Origin: Scortum barcoo
Taxonomy: Eukaryota; Chordata; Actinopteri; Centrarchiformes; Terapontidae
Reading direction: 5' to 3'
Length of the DNA: 64,000 bases
Assembly: GCA_023238725.1 (NCBI GenBank)
Contig: CM041544.1
Location: forward strand, 5,476,001-5,540,000
The notes beneath the pieces were generated by a model. The model saw only the letters and a list, made by a program, of their open reading frames with translations. It made no database searches and was not told the DNA's origin. Every line of letters starts with the position of its first letter. The first letter of the stretch is position 1. This document shows, piece after piece, positions 9,012 through 24,100 of the stretch. Both the position numbers and the translations under genes were made by a program.

Positions 9012-12000
9012 GTGAGTTCAAGTTGAAGGCTAACATGCTAACGGCGGCTACGTAGCTGTAAAATCATTACAGGTGACTCAAGGGGGGGACCTCAGGGGAA
9101 GGTTGACTTTGTTTTGGCTAAATATTGAGAAACCCATCGGTTTTAATATGTATTAATGGTTTTATACCCACTGCCTGGCTGTTTAGAATACTATTTATTA
9201 GTTAGTTGTTAGTGTTTTTTAATGTTGATACAGGACGCCCTCTGATACTATTTTCAGATTAACACATCTTCATCACCTGCAAATGTAAATTCACCTTAAC
9301 TTTATATATGTAGTTCTTTAGCATTTACTTTGTTACCCGTAGATTAACTAAAGGTTAGAAAAGGTCAAGGTGTCAGCTGCCACAGACATTTGGCCTGTTA
9401 ACTCTTGACCCTCAGAGAGGAGAGGGTTGATTTGTGAAGTAGTCACGTCCATAGCTAACAATCATAATGGCACTGAGTGAGCAAACCATCTTCTTATCTT
9501 CTTTTACAGAAGACACTGAATACAATTCTCATAGAAAGTTTGTCTTTATCCCCCTGGATATGTACTATTTAAACACACACTTGTGCCCTGACTGACCCAA
9601 ACTTAAGTAAGTCTTAAGTAACTTGATAAGATGTCTGAATGGTGTGCAGGGGAAAGGTTTGTGTCGGCACGCAGATTTGTAAAAGAGATAGAAAATCTTA
9701 CTGGGCATACACAGACGACAAAAACTGAGTGGTGGTTTAGACATCTTTGGGCAAGAGAGGTACTTGCAGGTGTCATAACTGCTGCATGAATTAATTGATC
9801 AACTGTCAACAATTGAATTAGTCACATACCCTATTGATAACCAATTTACTGATTTACTTTGAGTGTTTTAAGAAAAAGTATCCAAACTCTCTTATTTCAG
9901 TTTCTTAGATGTGAATATTTTCTGGTTTCTTTATTCTTCCATAACAGTAAACCTGAATATTTTTGGGTTGTAGACAAAGCGAGACACCTGAGGACATCAC
10001 CTTGGGATTTGGAAAATCATGAACAACATTTTTTTTTCATTTTCTGACATTTTATGGATTAAACACTAAGATAAACAACAGATCTATTACTAAGCAAAAT
10101 AATAATTAGTTGCACCCCTAATCTTACACTATATCAGGAAAGATCAAAGCAACAGAATCCAAACTGTGCACTGTGAGGGTTTGGGTTGTAAATGAGTGTT
10201 GAAAAGTTAAACTACAACTAAAAACCTGTTTTAAACAAAAAAGAGGCATCATGGGAACTACATGAAGCTCTAAGAGGGAAGAGAAACAAACATATGAAAA
10301 TGTATGAAGAAGAGAAACTTCATCCAGAAAGCAACAAAGCAAAGTTGCGACTGGGGAAAAATTATGTTTGATGACCAACGCTTTTCCTGTGGCTTTGACA
10401 CATAAGTGAACATGTTTGGCAAAATGTCACGCTGCCAGACTGTCGTAGCTGTCCAGTGCCTGTACACACAAGTCAGTGAATTCCTTTTGAAGCCTTAGAG
10501 GTAAGTGGTACAGTGACAAGTTTTATAGCTGATATAAGAAGTTCAAACGTGTCTCCTGACATTGAAATGTCTGACAGCAAAAGTTCGCCTCAGCTGAATG
10601 CGGCACCTCAGGTTGAACAGTTTCATGGTCACATTGAGATCCATTGTGACAGGTGGGGATTTATTTTGAGCTATGAACACATACAATCCTACCCTCTGTA
10701 CATCTCTTCAGGGATGTCGAGGCACAGCTCTTCAGGTGCCTTGGAGCAGCAAGAGGCCCTGGACCTCACTCAAAGCTGGAGCTTGTCTCCGTAGCGGTCA
10801 CACTAGACATGGAATCCAGACAACAAGTTAAATTCACATTCAGCACATTATTATTCTGCCAGTGTTTGGTTTCCTGGGTCGTGTTGGCTAGAGTATCGTT
10901 TCCTACTGTGAACATTTTCAGTGTTTATTTTTTTGGTTAGTGATGCACCTTTTTTGTGCTGCTCTACAAAGAAATGGTGATCCACAGGCATTTCACAGTC
11001 ACAGAGTATCATTTCACACTATCACCCTTAAAAGTCTAACAATTTCTGTATCAAACCAGCTAGAAGTATTAAATATTTACAAAGTCACACTGACAGTGAA
11101 GACAAAGGTGAGTTCAGTTCAGGGACTTAAATTTGTGTGTTTCTGTAATATCACATCACAATATTTAGGTGTACCTGTAGGATTGTAGCTAGATAACTTC
11201 AGTGCTCAGCTAATATCAACAGATGGCTCAATTTGTTGTAGCCAATGGTGGCTTGGGTTGATGAAAATTTAAAGCTTTTTATCTTGTAGTTTTATTCTGT
11301 ACAGTAAAATAAGGTAGCTTATAAGGTAGGTAAGGTAGCTAATTTCATGTCAACTTTCCAGATGTAGAGAGGGAAAACCCCACTTTTAATCTACAGAATA
11401 CAGTTGACTAAAGACTGCATTAAATCATACAGGACTGAATTCATAGAGAATTAAAATAGTTCTCGTCTTAATTAAAAGCAGTCAGATATTCTTGGGTCTA
11501 ACCAACAAAACCAGCAAAGAATAATTAAGTTAGCAGTTAGCATTTTAGGACACTTGATCAAATCACTTTCTTACAGTTGTGGAGGCTGCTGACAGCTGGA
11601 GGAAAGACATGTCAACAACATGTATTGTGTGATCTGCTGTTTTGAAACGCAAAGTAAGCAATGCCATGTACCAGGTACCATGGAAAGTTCTTACCTGCCA
11701 AGATCAAGTTGAAGATCAGTGGCCATAAAAACCTACCATTTTGTGGCCTTATTTACCAGCTCAGTCTGTGATCGAATGTAAACAAAAAGGGTTACCACAC
11801 AAAATTGGAACTTGTCCTCAGTTTTAAGTTAAGGCTGATTTCATCTTTGTGGACAAACCCTGCACAACAAGTAAATCTATTCATGTCATTTATGTTTTTG
11901 TTAGTTTCCAGAAGTTTGTAAAACTTAACTTTTAAAATTATGCTGGTTTCTAAATGTTACACACACACTGGTTTCAAATTAGATTTATATTGTTAAAAAC

Positions 12001-13352
12001 ACTACACATCAGGTCTTTTATTCACTGATTATATCTAAATTCATGAACTAAGTAACCATCATTTGTATTTTTTATTAAGTTTTGTGCCTTGAAAGTTTTT
12101 GCACCTTTTAGTAAACCTGCTTGGAAGGATGAATCGTATAGTTCACCGATCAGTCGCAGTTCTGGTTGATTGTAATGCAGTTGTATAACAAGATAACACA
12201 ATCTGCCTCATCAAATGTAAAATTAGATTTCTGTCAGAATGGGAAGTGATTAGATTACAATTGGTGTTATCTTTGTATAGTGTTTTTTTCCATATTAAAG
12301 TAATTGGGGGAGGGGGGTTGTCATGATATGCAAAGTCTTATCTTGCTGTATTATTATTGGCATACGCAGGTAATTTTATGCCTCGCTTCAAAATGTGGGA
12401 ATGGATAATTGAAGTCCTTGTGATGAATTCAGTGAAATAATCACGATTGAATGGGTAGGTGATGCACAATATGTTTTAATGCTTTGACATACTAATCAGC
12501 TGTTTGCATATGCGTGGAAATAAAAATGAATTGAAGTGAACTTTGACTTGGCTTCACAAACACTGCAGAATAAGATTAAGAGCATTTTACCCTGTGTGAG
12601 TAGGGAGTCTTGTTAACTTGAGGCAAAGATAAATCTGAAACATTTCTCACAACTGCTCATCTTCATTGTGTATGTCAGGATAAAGCAAAGGTTCATGTGT
12701 ATGTATAGGTTCACTTTTTTAAAAGCCAAGTGTTGTTATTCTACATGTGTGATCGCCGTTTTCCATCCTCTTTGTGGACGATGGTGAGCAGATGCTGCAA
12801 AATTAGGTTCAAACATACTGGTGTGCCGTTTCCCCTCAATAGGCACTGGCACCTGATAGCTTGTGCAGTGTGTACTAAAAGGCATTTGTAGGCATTTGAC
12901 GCAGCACTTTCTGTCAATATTGAACTTTGGACTTTGAAACCATTTCCCAAGCACATGGTACAGTAGCAGAAAGAAAAGGAAGGGCTTGTGAGCTTTGTGA
13001 AATGTGCCTTAGGTGCATGCTGCGGGTGTGTAGCAGAGGCAATAACCCTGACGGTGTTTGAGGAGCCGATAGCAGGAAGATGTATGTCATGTCCCCTTGC
13101 TTCTAGACGGTTGTGTACCCAGCCTCTATCGCTGACAAACATAAGGCTCTTATCTGGGCCTGCCACAAGCAGCCAGCTGCCCCTGCAATGCAGTGTTTCA
13201 CAAATAGATGTGTGGTACACATTTCAATCCAGCCTGACCTTTTTATTGGCTCTCACACAACCTCCCTGTTTTACTTCTTTATTGTCCGCTTTTGTTGTCC
13301 AGATCGCTTAACCTGTTTCTGTCTGTATGAAAGGATTAATGAGTATGTGCAA

Positions 13353-13400
<48 letters not shown>

Positions 13401-13899
13401 ATGGGGGCTAATAATGACTGAGCCTGTAGCCATGGTTTTATACAGTTTTGGTAAGGGGTGGTGGCATCGTCGACAAGACCTCATCATTCAGTCTCTTGTT
13501 TAACGCAAAATTTAAAAATGAGAGCTCATAGTCATATTGATATCCACACATAGTACATACATATACTGTATTTTATCAACATGTATTGGTAGAGATCTAT
13601 CTTACCATAATTTGATGTAAAAAAAAAAAACAGGTGCTCAGTCCTCAGTGCAGATGAAGTAGTATTTAGCCCTGATTCTGACAAATTCATCAGTCAGCCA
13701 ATTTATCTTTATTTATATAACTTTTTACTGTAGGTATTAATATATATATATATTTTCCTTTTAGACTAACATTCTTAAGTTTACACATTTTTCCTTTTCT
13801 TCAAAGGCTTGTGTTACTGCTTAGTGATGCAGTACTTTGATTGTTGTAGAGTGAAATGAAAGGCATTTACTTGCCATCATGGCTGTATAAGTTATTTTT

Positions 13900-13935
<36 letters not shown>

Positions 13936-15111
13936 TGGTACTCAACTAAACTGTATTTTCTCAATCAGGATTTTAAAGACATCCAAATAGAAGCAGTTAT
14001 GACTTGGTAACCAACAGCTGTAGCTGGTAGAGTTATTTAAATCACATGCTATGAACTGGACACCATCCTGTTTACATTGTTGGCTCCAAACGCATTAAAA
14101 TGTCCAGGATATTTAAGCCAAATGTGTCATGTGAACATGAAATGTGAGCCATGTGACTCCAGAGACTTCCATATAAAGGAAGTTTTGGATTAATGGATTG
14201 TAATCCACCACTGATCATAGTCTCCTTAGCTCTGGAAGGCAGCCACCCAGGGGCCAATCAAGGCAAAAACAAAGGCCTTTTCTTGGACGCCTGTGCACAT
14301 GTTAATGTAACACAAAGGTCACAGTGTTGAATATTGCAGGGAGTAAAAGTACACATTTGTTATGGAGTGTCCTGAGGCTCCTAGTTGACTCAGTGGACAA
14401 ACATTAATTACTTGTCAACGATAAACAACATAAACGCTCTTCTCTGAATAATGTTTTAAATGTCACAAACTATTGTATACCATAAAGCAATATACATGCA
14501 GTACCTGCGAGAATAAAATGGTTTTAACACTGTCAACAACGTGTAGATTCAGATCTGGTATTTGTAGACGCTGGAGTGTCTGATGTTGTATTCAATTGCA
14601 CAACATTGTAAGGACATCCTGTTATTTGCCCACCTCATGTGGAAAATACTCAAGACTATATAACTGATGCATCTTTTCAGAGTCAGTGTCGCTCACCAAT
14701 TTATCTGCCAAAGTGTCACTTAACCAGAGGCTGACACACGAAGGGTACTAATCTTAGACTCTGGGTAGTTACAGACTACACTGTTAGAGTCTGGGTTGTT
14801 GTTGTTTAACTGACACGGACAAGACTAGTTTGTGATTGAGTAGAAGCAGTAAGACATGGAGACCCCCCCCCCCCACACACCTCCCTTTTAAAATCTTTGT
14901 GGTCCAGAATCCGGTGCTCCTTTGCCCTGCCTTTGTCCTGAGGAACCTCCAGCTTTCCCACAGTCACGTGAGCGCTGCTGAGTGAAAGGAGCCTTTGTGG
15001 GGTGACTTATATGCTACTTAAAGGACGGGAGCCTCACTTGTGAGACGATGAGAAAGTAGCTATGTTATCACACTCATGTTTGTAAACAGTGTCAATCACG
15101 CAGGGAGACCC

Positions 15112-15165
<54 letters not shown>

Positions 15166-18100
15166 CCCTACCCTGTGCTTGTGTGACTTTATGATACAGT
15201 TCTGTGCTTTCTTAGATCGTCAAAATTACATTCTCAGCTAAAGTGGTGGTTGGCCTAGCTCGACTTGAAAGATCTGCAGTCCTCCATTGCTGCACTTTCT
15301 TTTGATCCTGGCAGCCTTTGAAAATACCTGGTGAAATAAAAAGGATAATACACACTGCTGTATGCCTGCCCTTGAAGTTTCAAAGCAGTCGCTTAGCATT
15401 AGGTGGATTAAAGCTCATTGTGGAAACAGAAAATCCCCACTTGAATTTGCCTGTTTATCGTGGAAATAAGCGGTTGAGGCGACAGGTCACCTTGCTTCAG
15501 CAAGGTCCAGGCAAGTCGCCATCGTCGGATCTCGTGTGCTTGAAGAGCGTTTTAATGGAAACAGTCCAGACCACGGTGAGTAGTAACAGGGAATGTGTGA
15601 TGTATGCTGGCATCTGTCAACATTATGTGTCTGTAGGTTTGGGCTTAGTTTTGTCATGTGTAAATATGTAAATACATGTTGTGAACACATTGTCGAATCA
15701 CCAGCAAACAAATACTTATTCATTAATTAAATCTCTGTTAGATTATATATATTATAGATTTATATAGTTATAAACACTGGTTCTACTTTGTTTTTTTACT
15801 GGCTAATGTTTTTAATCTATAGGCGTACTATCCAGTTTTTATGTCACATTGTTTCTGTTTGCAGGAGACCATTTTATACATGTGCAGGGCAGACTTATCT
15901 GCCCGAGTGCTCTGTTAAACAGGGTTGAGGCGATGGCGGGCTGGAGATTAAGGTTTCGCACCGAGGATAGCATTTCGGTGCTGTTGTATTGGGTCCTGTC
16001 ATGCTGCGGGGCTAGGTTACAGGAATAAGAGCCAGTGAATCAAAGGGAGCGCTGGGTTTTGTTCTCCACTGCCGTGCTCCCGTGGAGACATCTGTCCACT
16101 GTTTTACTCATCCTCTTCTCCTCATGTTTTATAGCTGCGTCACTTTCAGTCTCTGTACTACTTTATGGGACATTAAGACACCCAGTGTAGTGACATTGGA
16201 TATGACCACAAGATGCATATTTCTTCTTATTAGCCTTTTTCCAGTTTTGCTGTACAAAAGATTTTCCTCAGATGGGCTGGCATGGGCTGAGCTGCATAAA
16301 CACAGCAGACCGAAGTGTGACTGGAGGATTGATGTTTGCGTCACACTCGGATTCACCACACGTGCCCGTCGAGGCCCTTAAACCGGCCGTGTCACACGAG
16401 CGCCGCGACCCCAAGGCTCCTCTCCTGCATCGTCATGTTTTATTTAGCACCAGGGAAGTATTGGAAAAATCATCTATTGCAGGCAGGCAGCAACCCGAGC
16501 AAATAATCCAAGCTGGCCATCCACAGTCTGTCACAGATGAGGCCCCCCCTACACCCCAGTAACAGAGCACACCGAGACCTCAGTGTGATGATGACAGAAG
16601 GCCACAGATTTGACATCCATTATTCAGCTGTGGGAGCAGGAGAGTTGAAATATACATGGTGTACTGTGGGTATTCGCTGAGTCAAGTGTTGAAAAAATGT
16701 TGAAGCCAATGTGGAAGTGAAAGTTTTTTTTGCTTTGAGGTGACTAGAAAACCCACTGACATCTCCCAAAGAGCATTTTGTTTGCTTGTTTCATAAGAGG
16801 GAGTTTTAGGGCATGTTTGTACTTATTTACAGAGTGAAGTCTTTATCTCAGTGAGTTCTGGTGCTTTCCACAACTCAAATGAACTGCCAACAAGACATAG
16901 GCCAGTGAAACTTCACTTAATTTTGTCTGTGTCTTCCCTACAGATCTGAAGATAGATGTGAGTGAAATAAGGAATGCGCCAAACAAGCAATGTGGTTTAT
17001 CAGCACTGGGACAATGTGGAAATCGGCTGGCAGAACATTGACAGTCAGAGGCAGTAGATCATTGTAGGACCTGATAGAGTCCGGTGTTTCCTTGCATAAT
17101 AATAACCCTCAACAAATTCACAGACCTTCTCCACATTAATGCGTTGTAACATTACGTGCCTCTGCATACTGGGAAGTTTAGCAATCAGAATGTTCAACTG
17201 TAGTATGAAGTGCGACTTCACTATTCCTCGTGCGATGAGAAACATTTCCTTCTTCCTAGTGAGAGTAAAAAAGCAGCAGGTTTCCTCCATTCCGGGCATA
17301 CCTGTTGTGAAAAACAGGAAATGGAACAGTCAATTCCAGGTACGTCTTATCAGGTCAGACACAGGCTAGTTGTCTAAACCCTGTCAGAGAAGGGTTCTGT
17401 CTGGTACCTCTCAAACTGCGCTGGGCCCTGGTTTAAACTGACCCTTTGCGTGATTGTCACAGACTTAGACATGATTTTAAATTTGTGTTAATGCAGTAGA
17501 ATCTGTGACGGAGTTAATCTTCATCTGTAATTTCTAATGGTGGAGGTGGTGCTGTTTGCATGTTTTTCATGGATTTTGTGAATATTAATCTGCCAGTTTT
17601 TTTCCCAGATGTCCTAATGCGATTGATACTAAAAATGTACATAATCACAGCCTGAGAGGAAAAAAAACAAGCATCTCTATTACAGTTTGTCTCTCCTCTT
17701 TGAATTTATGCCATGGGTGTATGGGAGGTGTGTGTAGACTAATCATTGTTTCATTCATCCAGTGAAATGCCAACTGTTCAAGGTTCAGTGTAATTATGAA
17801 AATGGGAACGTAAATGTCACACATGGACAGTCAGGCTGTAAATGGGTCAAAGGCATCAGTCAGCACCTGAACCAACAGATCTCCTAGCAACAAGGTAGTC
17901 CCACGCTGAATTGAATTGACATTTTGGATTTTAGCTGGTTATTTTTCTTCAACAGTGGTAGCAGAAAAAATCATTTGTTCCTTGTTTTTATTAAAAGCAA
18001 TAGAGCTCCATCGCCATATTTTGGGAGCTTGGCTGTGGTAGTCATGGCCGGGTGTTGCTGATTTTTCTTGAATCAATTATTTAGGTCTAACCTATGATTA

Positions 18101-21100
18101 TTTTCATTTGTACATAGCGGCTAAAATGAGAACGTCAGTGGTCTGGATTCTTGAACTCAGCCTCATGCAGTGAGACACGGGTGGTGAACCTTCCAGCCAG
18201 TCGAATGCTGCTGATTAATTATGGAAAAGCGATATAATGTCACAGTCAGAGATGTACCACCGCAGTAAGGTCAGGGAACTTGGATATCAAATTACCCCCC
18301 AGATATTGGACAGACATGCAGTGGAGCACAAAAGGAGTCCAATTAATTGGAAGATAGTACAACAGACAGGCCAAACATACTAATGGCTCCTTTTGTGTAA
18401 GTGAGGAGGCACAAGTTTGAGGAGGTGGACTCTTATCTCATGCCTCCTACCCCTCTTCAAGTGGAAGAACAGTTTACTCAGAAAGACTTTCTCTGTGTAT
18501 CGGAGGAGAGGAGGGAGGATGTGTCGGGATACTTGTGGGCAGGAGGTGGTGGTGGGGTAAAATATGGTTTGGCTTGAGGCCAGAACAAGGCATTTGTCTG
18601 GATGTCACACACAAGGGAGACTGTGTCTCCTCAGTTTGTCTGCAGCTGAGGCCCCGTCTGCTTTCACTGCATATCCTTGCTGTGGTTTATCAGCATATTG
18701 TGTTCACAGGGATGCCCGTGTGAATAAAGGTTTGAATAGCAATGTGATTAAGCCTAAAGGCAAAGTTGGGGCTCAGACTAGAGAGGCTATAGTTGTTGAT
18801 AAGCAAGAGAAGTTGTGCACACAAGGTAAATGTATTCCTCTTTTGAGTATGTTGGTCCAAAAAATATCGATTGAAGTGTTTCTCTCTGTCATTGTGAATG
18901 GATGTGAAATGTAATCCCATAGAAATTCTTTCCTTGTATCCAGATCGCAGGATGAGGGGCCTGTTTGGATGAATGTGTGTATCTGTGTGTGTGCATTGAA
19001 CAGATCCTGCCGTGCTGTCAGATATGCTTGACAAGCAGTCAGCATAACAGCTTGTTTGCCTATAGGGTTTATGTATTGATATTGGCTGATTTCATGCAGC
19101 GTCACAGGCCCAGAGTAACGCTGTGTGTGTGTTCCACCTAGCCCATTTAGTCTGGAGTTATTTGAGAGACTTGGATCACTACTTCTATTATTGTTCCCTA
19201 ATGCAGAGAAATGGCCTCGCCAACACTTCTCTCAGGTAAGAACTCCAAATAAGCCTGATCTAAGCCGAAACCTTTGACTTCATGTTTGAAGTGACTTTGT
19301 GCTGACTGCCCACTTTTCACTCAAAGGGGACACGAAAGATTACATTAGCCTAGCTTGCTCTCTTTCACACTCTTCCTCCGGTCTATCACACACAAACCCA
19401 TGGATGCTCTCACACACTGGCCTCAATGTTAACAAGCATCACCTGCTTACAAACAAACACAGCGACAGGCCCATAAAGCGGAAATACAGCATTTTATTAA
19501 AGGTTATTCCATGGTCAGACCTGTTTAGAAGAAACAGCTTCAGGAGGAGAGGCCGCTGAATCTCCCTAATTTGCCTTTGCCTGTGTGTTGTGCCAGTGGG
19601 CAGGGGCTCTGCTTGGCTTTTCTTTTACTAGAGCCAGGGTATTCATCAGAGCACTTTGATTTAGAAATGCAGGAGCTCGATCTAATCTGGCTTTGTCTCC
19701 TCTGAATTCCAATATCAGTTGTCATCAGCTTTAACACAACTGTTCAGACGTTTTTCACACTTGAGAGAAGTGTAAAACTGTGACATGGCGTAATTACCAA
19801 AATTGTTTATTTAGAAATCTTTAATCTTTTTTTTTTCCAGTTATCAGGGCGTGTGTTTGTGTGTTTTAATGTCCTCATCCCACCTGTGGGTGTGTGTGTT
19901 TGTTTTTAGGAGCTGCTGGGTGTGCTTCGCCACAGACGAGGACGACCGCACTGCAGAGTGGGTGCGTCCATGTCGCTGCCGAGGCTCTACCAAATGGGTT
20001 CACCAGTCCTGCCTGCAGCGCTGGGTGGACGAGAAGCAGCGGGGCAACAGCACGGCACGCGTGGCATGCCCACAGTGCAATGCAGAATACCTAATCGTCT
20101 TTCCCAAACTAGGTGGGTTGCACCTCAGAAAAAGGATAAAATTAGGTCTGGGTAGACCAGGTGGAGGCTTAGGAATAACAAGACATTCACGAAGTAAGTA
20201 GTGAGTTAAACAAAGTCTTCTTGCAGAAAAATTAAGTGTGACGGCACATAGCTTTAGCTAGCTTCTTGAGTGAACAGTAACATGTTAAAGATTTCAAGAA
20301 TTTAATGTCATATGTGCACAACAATTTACATCAAGCAATCATTGGCAATGAAATTCTTAAATCTCAGGCTCCAAAAATATTAACAAGAATAGAACCACTC
20401 AAGCAAAAAATAGATTAAAGAAATAAAAATATAAAAATAAATAATAGCTCTAGAGTAATAAAATATAAATTATACTGTTAAAATTATTATACTATTAAAT
20501 ATAAATTTGAAACTTGGTGAAGGTATACTTAAAAATTGGATAAAATTTGTACAGGACATTGTAATTATTGTGATGCAAACTGCTCGAAAGGAATGGGGAA
20601 AAGGAGTCTGTTTCATTATTATTTTTGTTAATAGCATAAAACACCCAAATCACTGAATGAACTGTTGGTGGTCTAGTTGCATTGTGGGTAATGTAGGCAC
20701 CAGTGTTTTACAAGGAAGACAAATGCATCTAATAAAAAGCATCAGTTTCGATCTTTTGTGTGTTGAAGCACAGCGTTGGAGCACAATGCTAAAATGTCTT
20801 CTTAGGTCTGCATGCTTAAACTATGAAAGTGAAAAAGATGGTTTCTTATAAAGCACTAAGATAGACTGAGAAGCTGACAAAAAGTTTCCAACTTGTTAGA
20901 TTTGTTGTTCTGTCAAAATTGCCATGACATCTCTCATTTTCAACTAGTTGTCAACAGTGAAGCAGCATTATAGAGCACATTTCCACGTAAATAGACTGCC
21001 GAATCTCCCCTTTGACTGCGCTCTTAATGGCTACTGCCTGTAACTGTACCCAAAGCTCTGAGAGCTATTCAGTTTGTCTTGCCTGAGTGCATGTTTATTT

Positions 21101-24100
21101 ACTCCGGAGCCAGGACAGGTTCTGTGGTGATCTGGGTAAATATTTCCTTTCAGCCTGACGAGAAACAGAAGGGTGCTCACTTGTTATACGGCCCAGCTCC
21201 TGGCTGATTGACCAGCAGCAGTTTAGAAAAGCCACTGCCTCAATTATCCTGACACGTCAGAGTGACGAGGGCTCCAATTGTTCCCAAACACCGTCTATGA
21301 CTCATCAGTAAACATGCAGCATACACGGCTATCTCAGATCCTGTCATACCTCTCTAAGACAACGATGTCTTACTGTTGTTTCTTTCCCAGTATTTTTGTA
21401 GTGGTAATAAATGTTGAAGGCACAGTGAAAAGAGTAGTTTTACCTTTGTTGGATCTTTACAGGTAAATGTCAAAATCTGAACACACATGAGGAAAATACT
21501 GCACAGTTGTCACTGGGTTACCCATAAGCCAGTGGGCCACTGCTATTTCAACCTCAAACAGAGCGAAGTTGCAATATGAGACAGTAGCTGGCCCTAAGAC
21601 AATGTTAGTCTGCAGGAGGCTTGGCCCGGCTGGTAAATAGGTTCATGTATATTTATAGTGGCCAAGGCTGTGCTGTCAGTCACTTTGGTACTATAAGCAG
21701 AAGGTTCAGCTCAGCTTCTTTAAACCCTTCCTCCTCCTCCTCAGTAGATAACTGTGTGTGTCTGTATCTCCCTCTGAGAGCCGATAATTGGCACTTGGCT
21801 GGTTTGTGGGTATTTGTGAATATGTCTGTTAGGCCCTTTCCTTTTTGTATTTAAGGCCATGTTAATTGGCTCATTAGGACTGTCAATTAGTGCTGTATCA
21901 ACCTTTACATGCAAAAACCAAAATAACATCCAGTAGAGCAGTCCAACAGGCTTGGTAACACTCTTAATTATTTGTATGTGTGAAGTGATAATTAATAAGT
22001 CTTTTAAATACCACAATTATTGGTTCACAAATGAAATAAAAGATCAGTTTACAAGGTTCCAACAGGGATGTCTGTGTGAGTTTATAAATTAAAGTGGTTC
22101 ACAAAAGGCCTTTTTCAGAGGATGTTTTGACTTGTCACAGTAGGAAACACACAGGTGCCGATGATAAAACTATTGATGGCTGAATTCCATTTAGCTGCTT
22201 CAGATCCAGGCCTGGCATGGTGCCTGCTGGCTCACTGTCACAGACGTTTGAACAGAACAGAGCCATCATTAATGTTATCAGAAACACCTTTGCCTTTCCA
22301 ACTGCAACATGTGAAAATGTCTGCTGTGAAAAAGTTAATTTTATTGGGGGTATTAATGATTTTTATTCATAACTTTCTTGAATTGTTTAGAAAATCGCAT
22401 ATGCATACTGATGTTCACCACAGTCAGCTAAGTTCAGTTAAAGATGTTTTCAACTCTCAACTTCAATTTATGTCACAGAAATGAGGTTTACATTATTTTG
22501 TGCAAGTAGGTCAGTAGTGTAAACAGCTCTGGGTTTCCATTACCTCGCACACCCAGTGTTTGTGTTGTCAGTAAAGAATTTCTCTATTACTTACACATTC
22601 ATCAATGTATAGCAAAGAGGGAAGCACAAAATGTGTATTGATTCAGCGAAACTGAGGTGAAGCCATGCCTGACTGGTTGCCAGGCAACATGGTGAAAGGA
22701 AGTCTGTACTTTAGGCTATATTCGAACAAATCTGTAACAGTTAGAGAGACACTGGATATTCATATATGTATCCTCCTGCTGTGGGTTTTATTGACAGATT
22801 ACACATCTGAAATCAAAGACAACCTACAAAAGGACTGAACATGGATCTTGTATTTTTGTTTTGTAATGTTGCAACGTATTTTCTAGGTTAATGCTCAAGC
22901 TAAATTGAAATCAAATCTATTCTTGTCCAGAGTGAAAGAACTCATCTGACTGTTTTTTTTTTTTTCCAAAAAAGATGTACAAACATGTTTGTGTTTTCTA
23001 ATGTGAATCTCTCTCTCATGCTCTGGCTCTGAGACACCTTATGAATTGAGACTCTGTTTCACACAGTAGCTTATGAAGATATGATTTTGACACATTGCAT
23101 CAGTGTTTTCTCTCAGTGTGCCACATCATTATGTCTGTGTGGTTAGTTATTCTTGTCCAGCTCTTTTTTTGTAACAGTCAGTTGGGGAATTGTGGTCCAG
23201 AATGTAAAATGTTTACGCTCATCAGCTCCTGACGCCCCCTCCAAAGTTTGTCTTCCTTTATCATGTGTTCAAATGCCAACAGCAAAAGAGCATTGTGATG
23301 AATGGGCCAGTGGTTTATTTTGAAAGAGAACTTCCTCTTTACTGCAGCTGATCTGCTGAGTGATGGCGCCCTTAGAAAATGATGCAGGTTTTGCCACTAT
23401 CGCTGCTCATTTGAGGACCGGGGCTATACCTTTTGATTTAGCAGTGTGTGACTGCTTCTTCTCTGGTTTCCCTTCAGTTTAGATGACAGACTGTGAGGAT
23501 GTGTGGGAGGAGGCTGCACATCTAACTGAGGCAAAACTCAGTTTTGTGTTCTTTAAGTGAGAGAAGTGTCTAGACATGTCCTCTGGGAATCAGGATATCC
23601 ATCCCCTCTAAGTAAAGTTTTGTTTAGTGAGGCTCAAAGTAGGAGGGTGGTAGAGCTGTGGAGGTGGGATGTATTCACAAAGTATCTTACCTCTCGGTCT
23701 TAAATAAAGTACCCAAAGCTGCAGAGAGCAACCTTTCCTAAGAATCTGAGAGTAGAGACATGAGAGGGGGCAGTGTTGTCCACCCTGCTAAATATGGCTG
23801 ACGTGTCATGTATGAACCTTCGATGACCACAGTGACTGGTTGACCTGTAATCGGGCTGAATGTGAAATACAGTATTCATCGATACACAGGAGCTTAAAGA
23901 ATGCTATAATTCTGTAGCGTGATTAAAAAGATAAACACACATTGACTGGTATTTTATAACCAAACATATTTTCATTCTGATGACTTTATTCTACATTAAG
24001 CTGGATTTTTGTCATTACGCCTTTGAAATTAGCTTCATTTAGTCATTGCACTTGGTGATTATTTAATGTTGACTTAATTAACTTAATAACCCTAAACAAA

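Larger units (their letters stand above)
9012..19909 (+). other. marchf5: marchf5 intron 1
   Basis: A long intron of about 10.9 kb with no recognisable coding exon. It contains an inverted copy of the AT-rich fish repeat (9786-10127) and three CA/TG microsatellites. An open frame of 93 codons at 10513-10794 shows no family similarity and no supporting splice pattern. Confidence 0.85.

Noticed and set aside
10513..10794. A 93-codon plus-strand frame in marchf5 intron 1
   Set aside because: No recognised family and no splice or context support; the length is compatible with chance in about 11 kb of intron.
14864..15163. C-run plus CA repeats considered as a possible CRISPR-like or tandem array
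   Set aside because: They are simple dinucleotide microsatellites without spacers.
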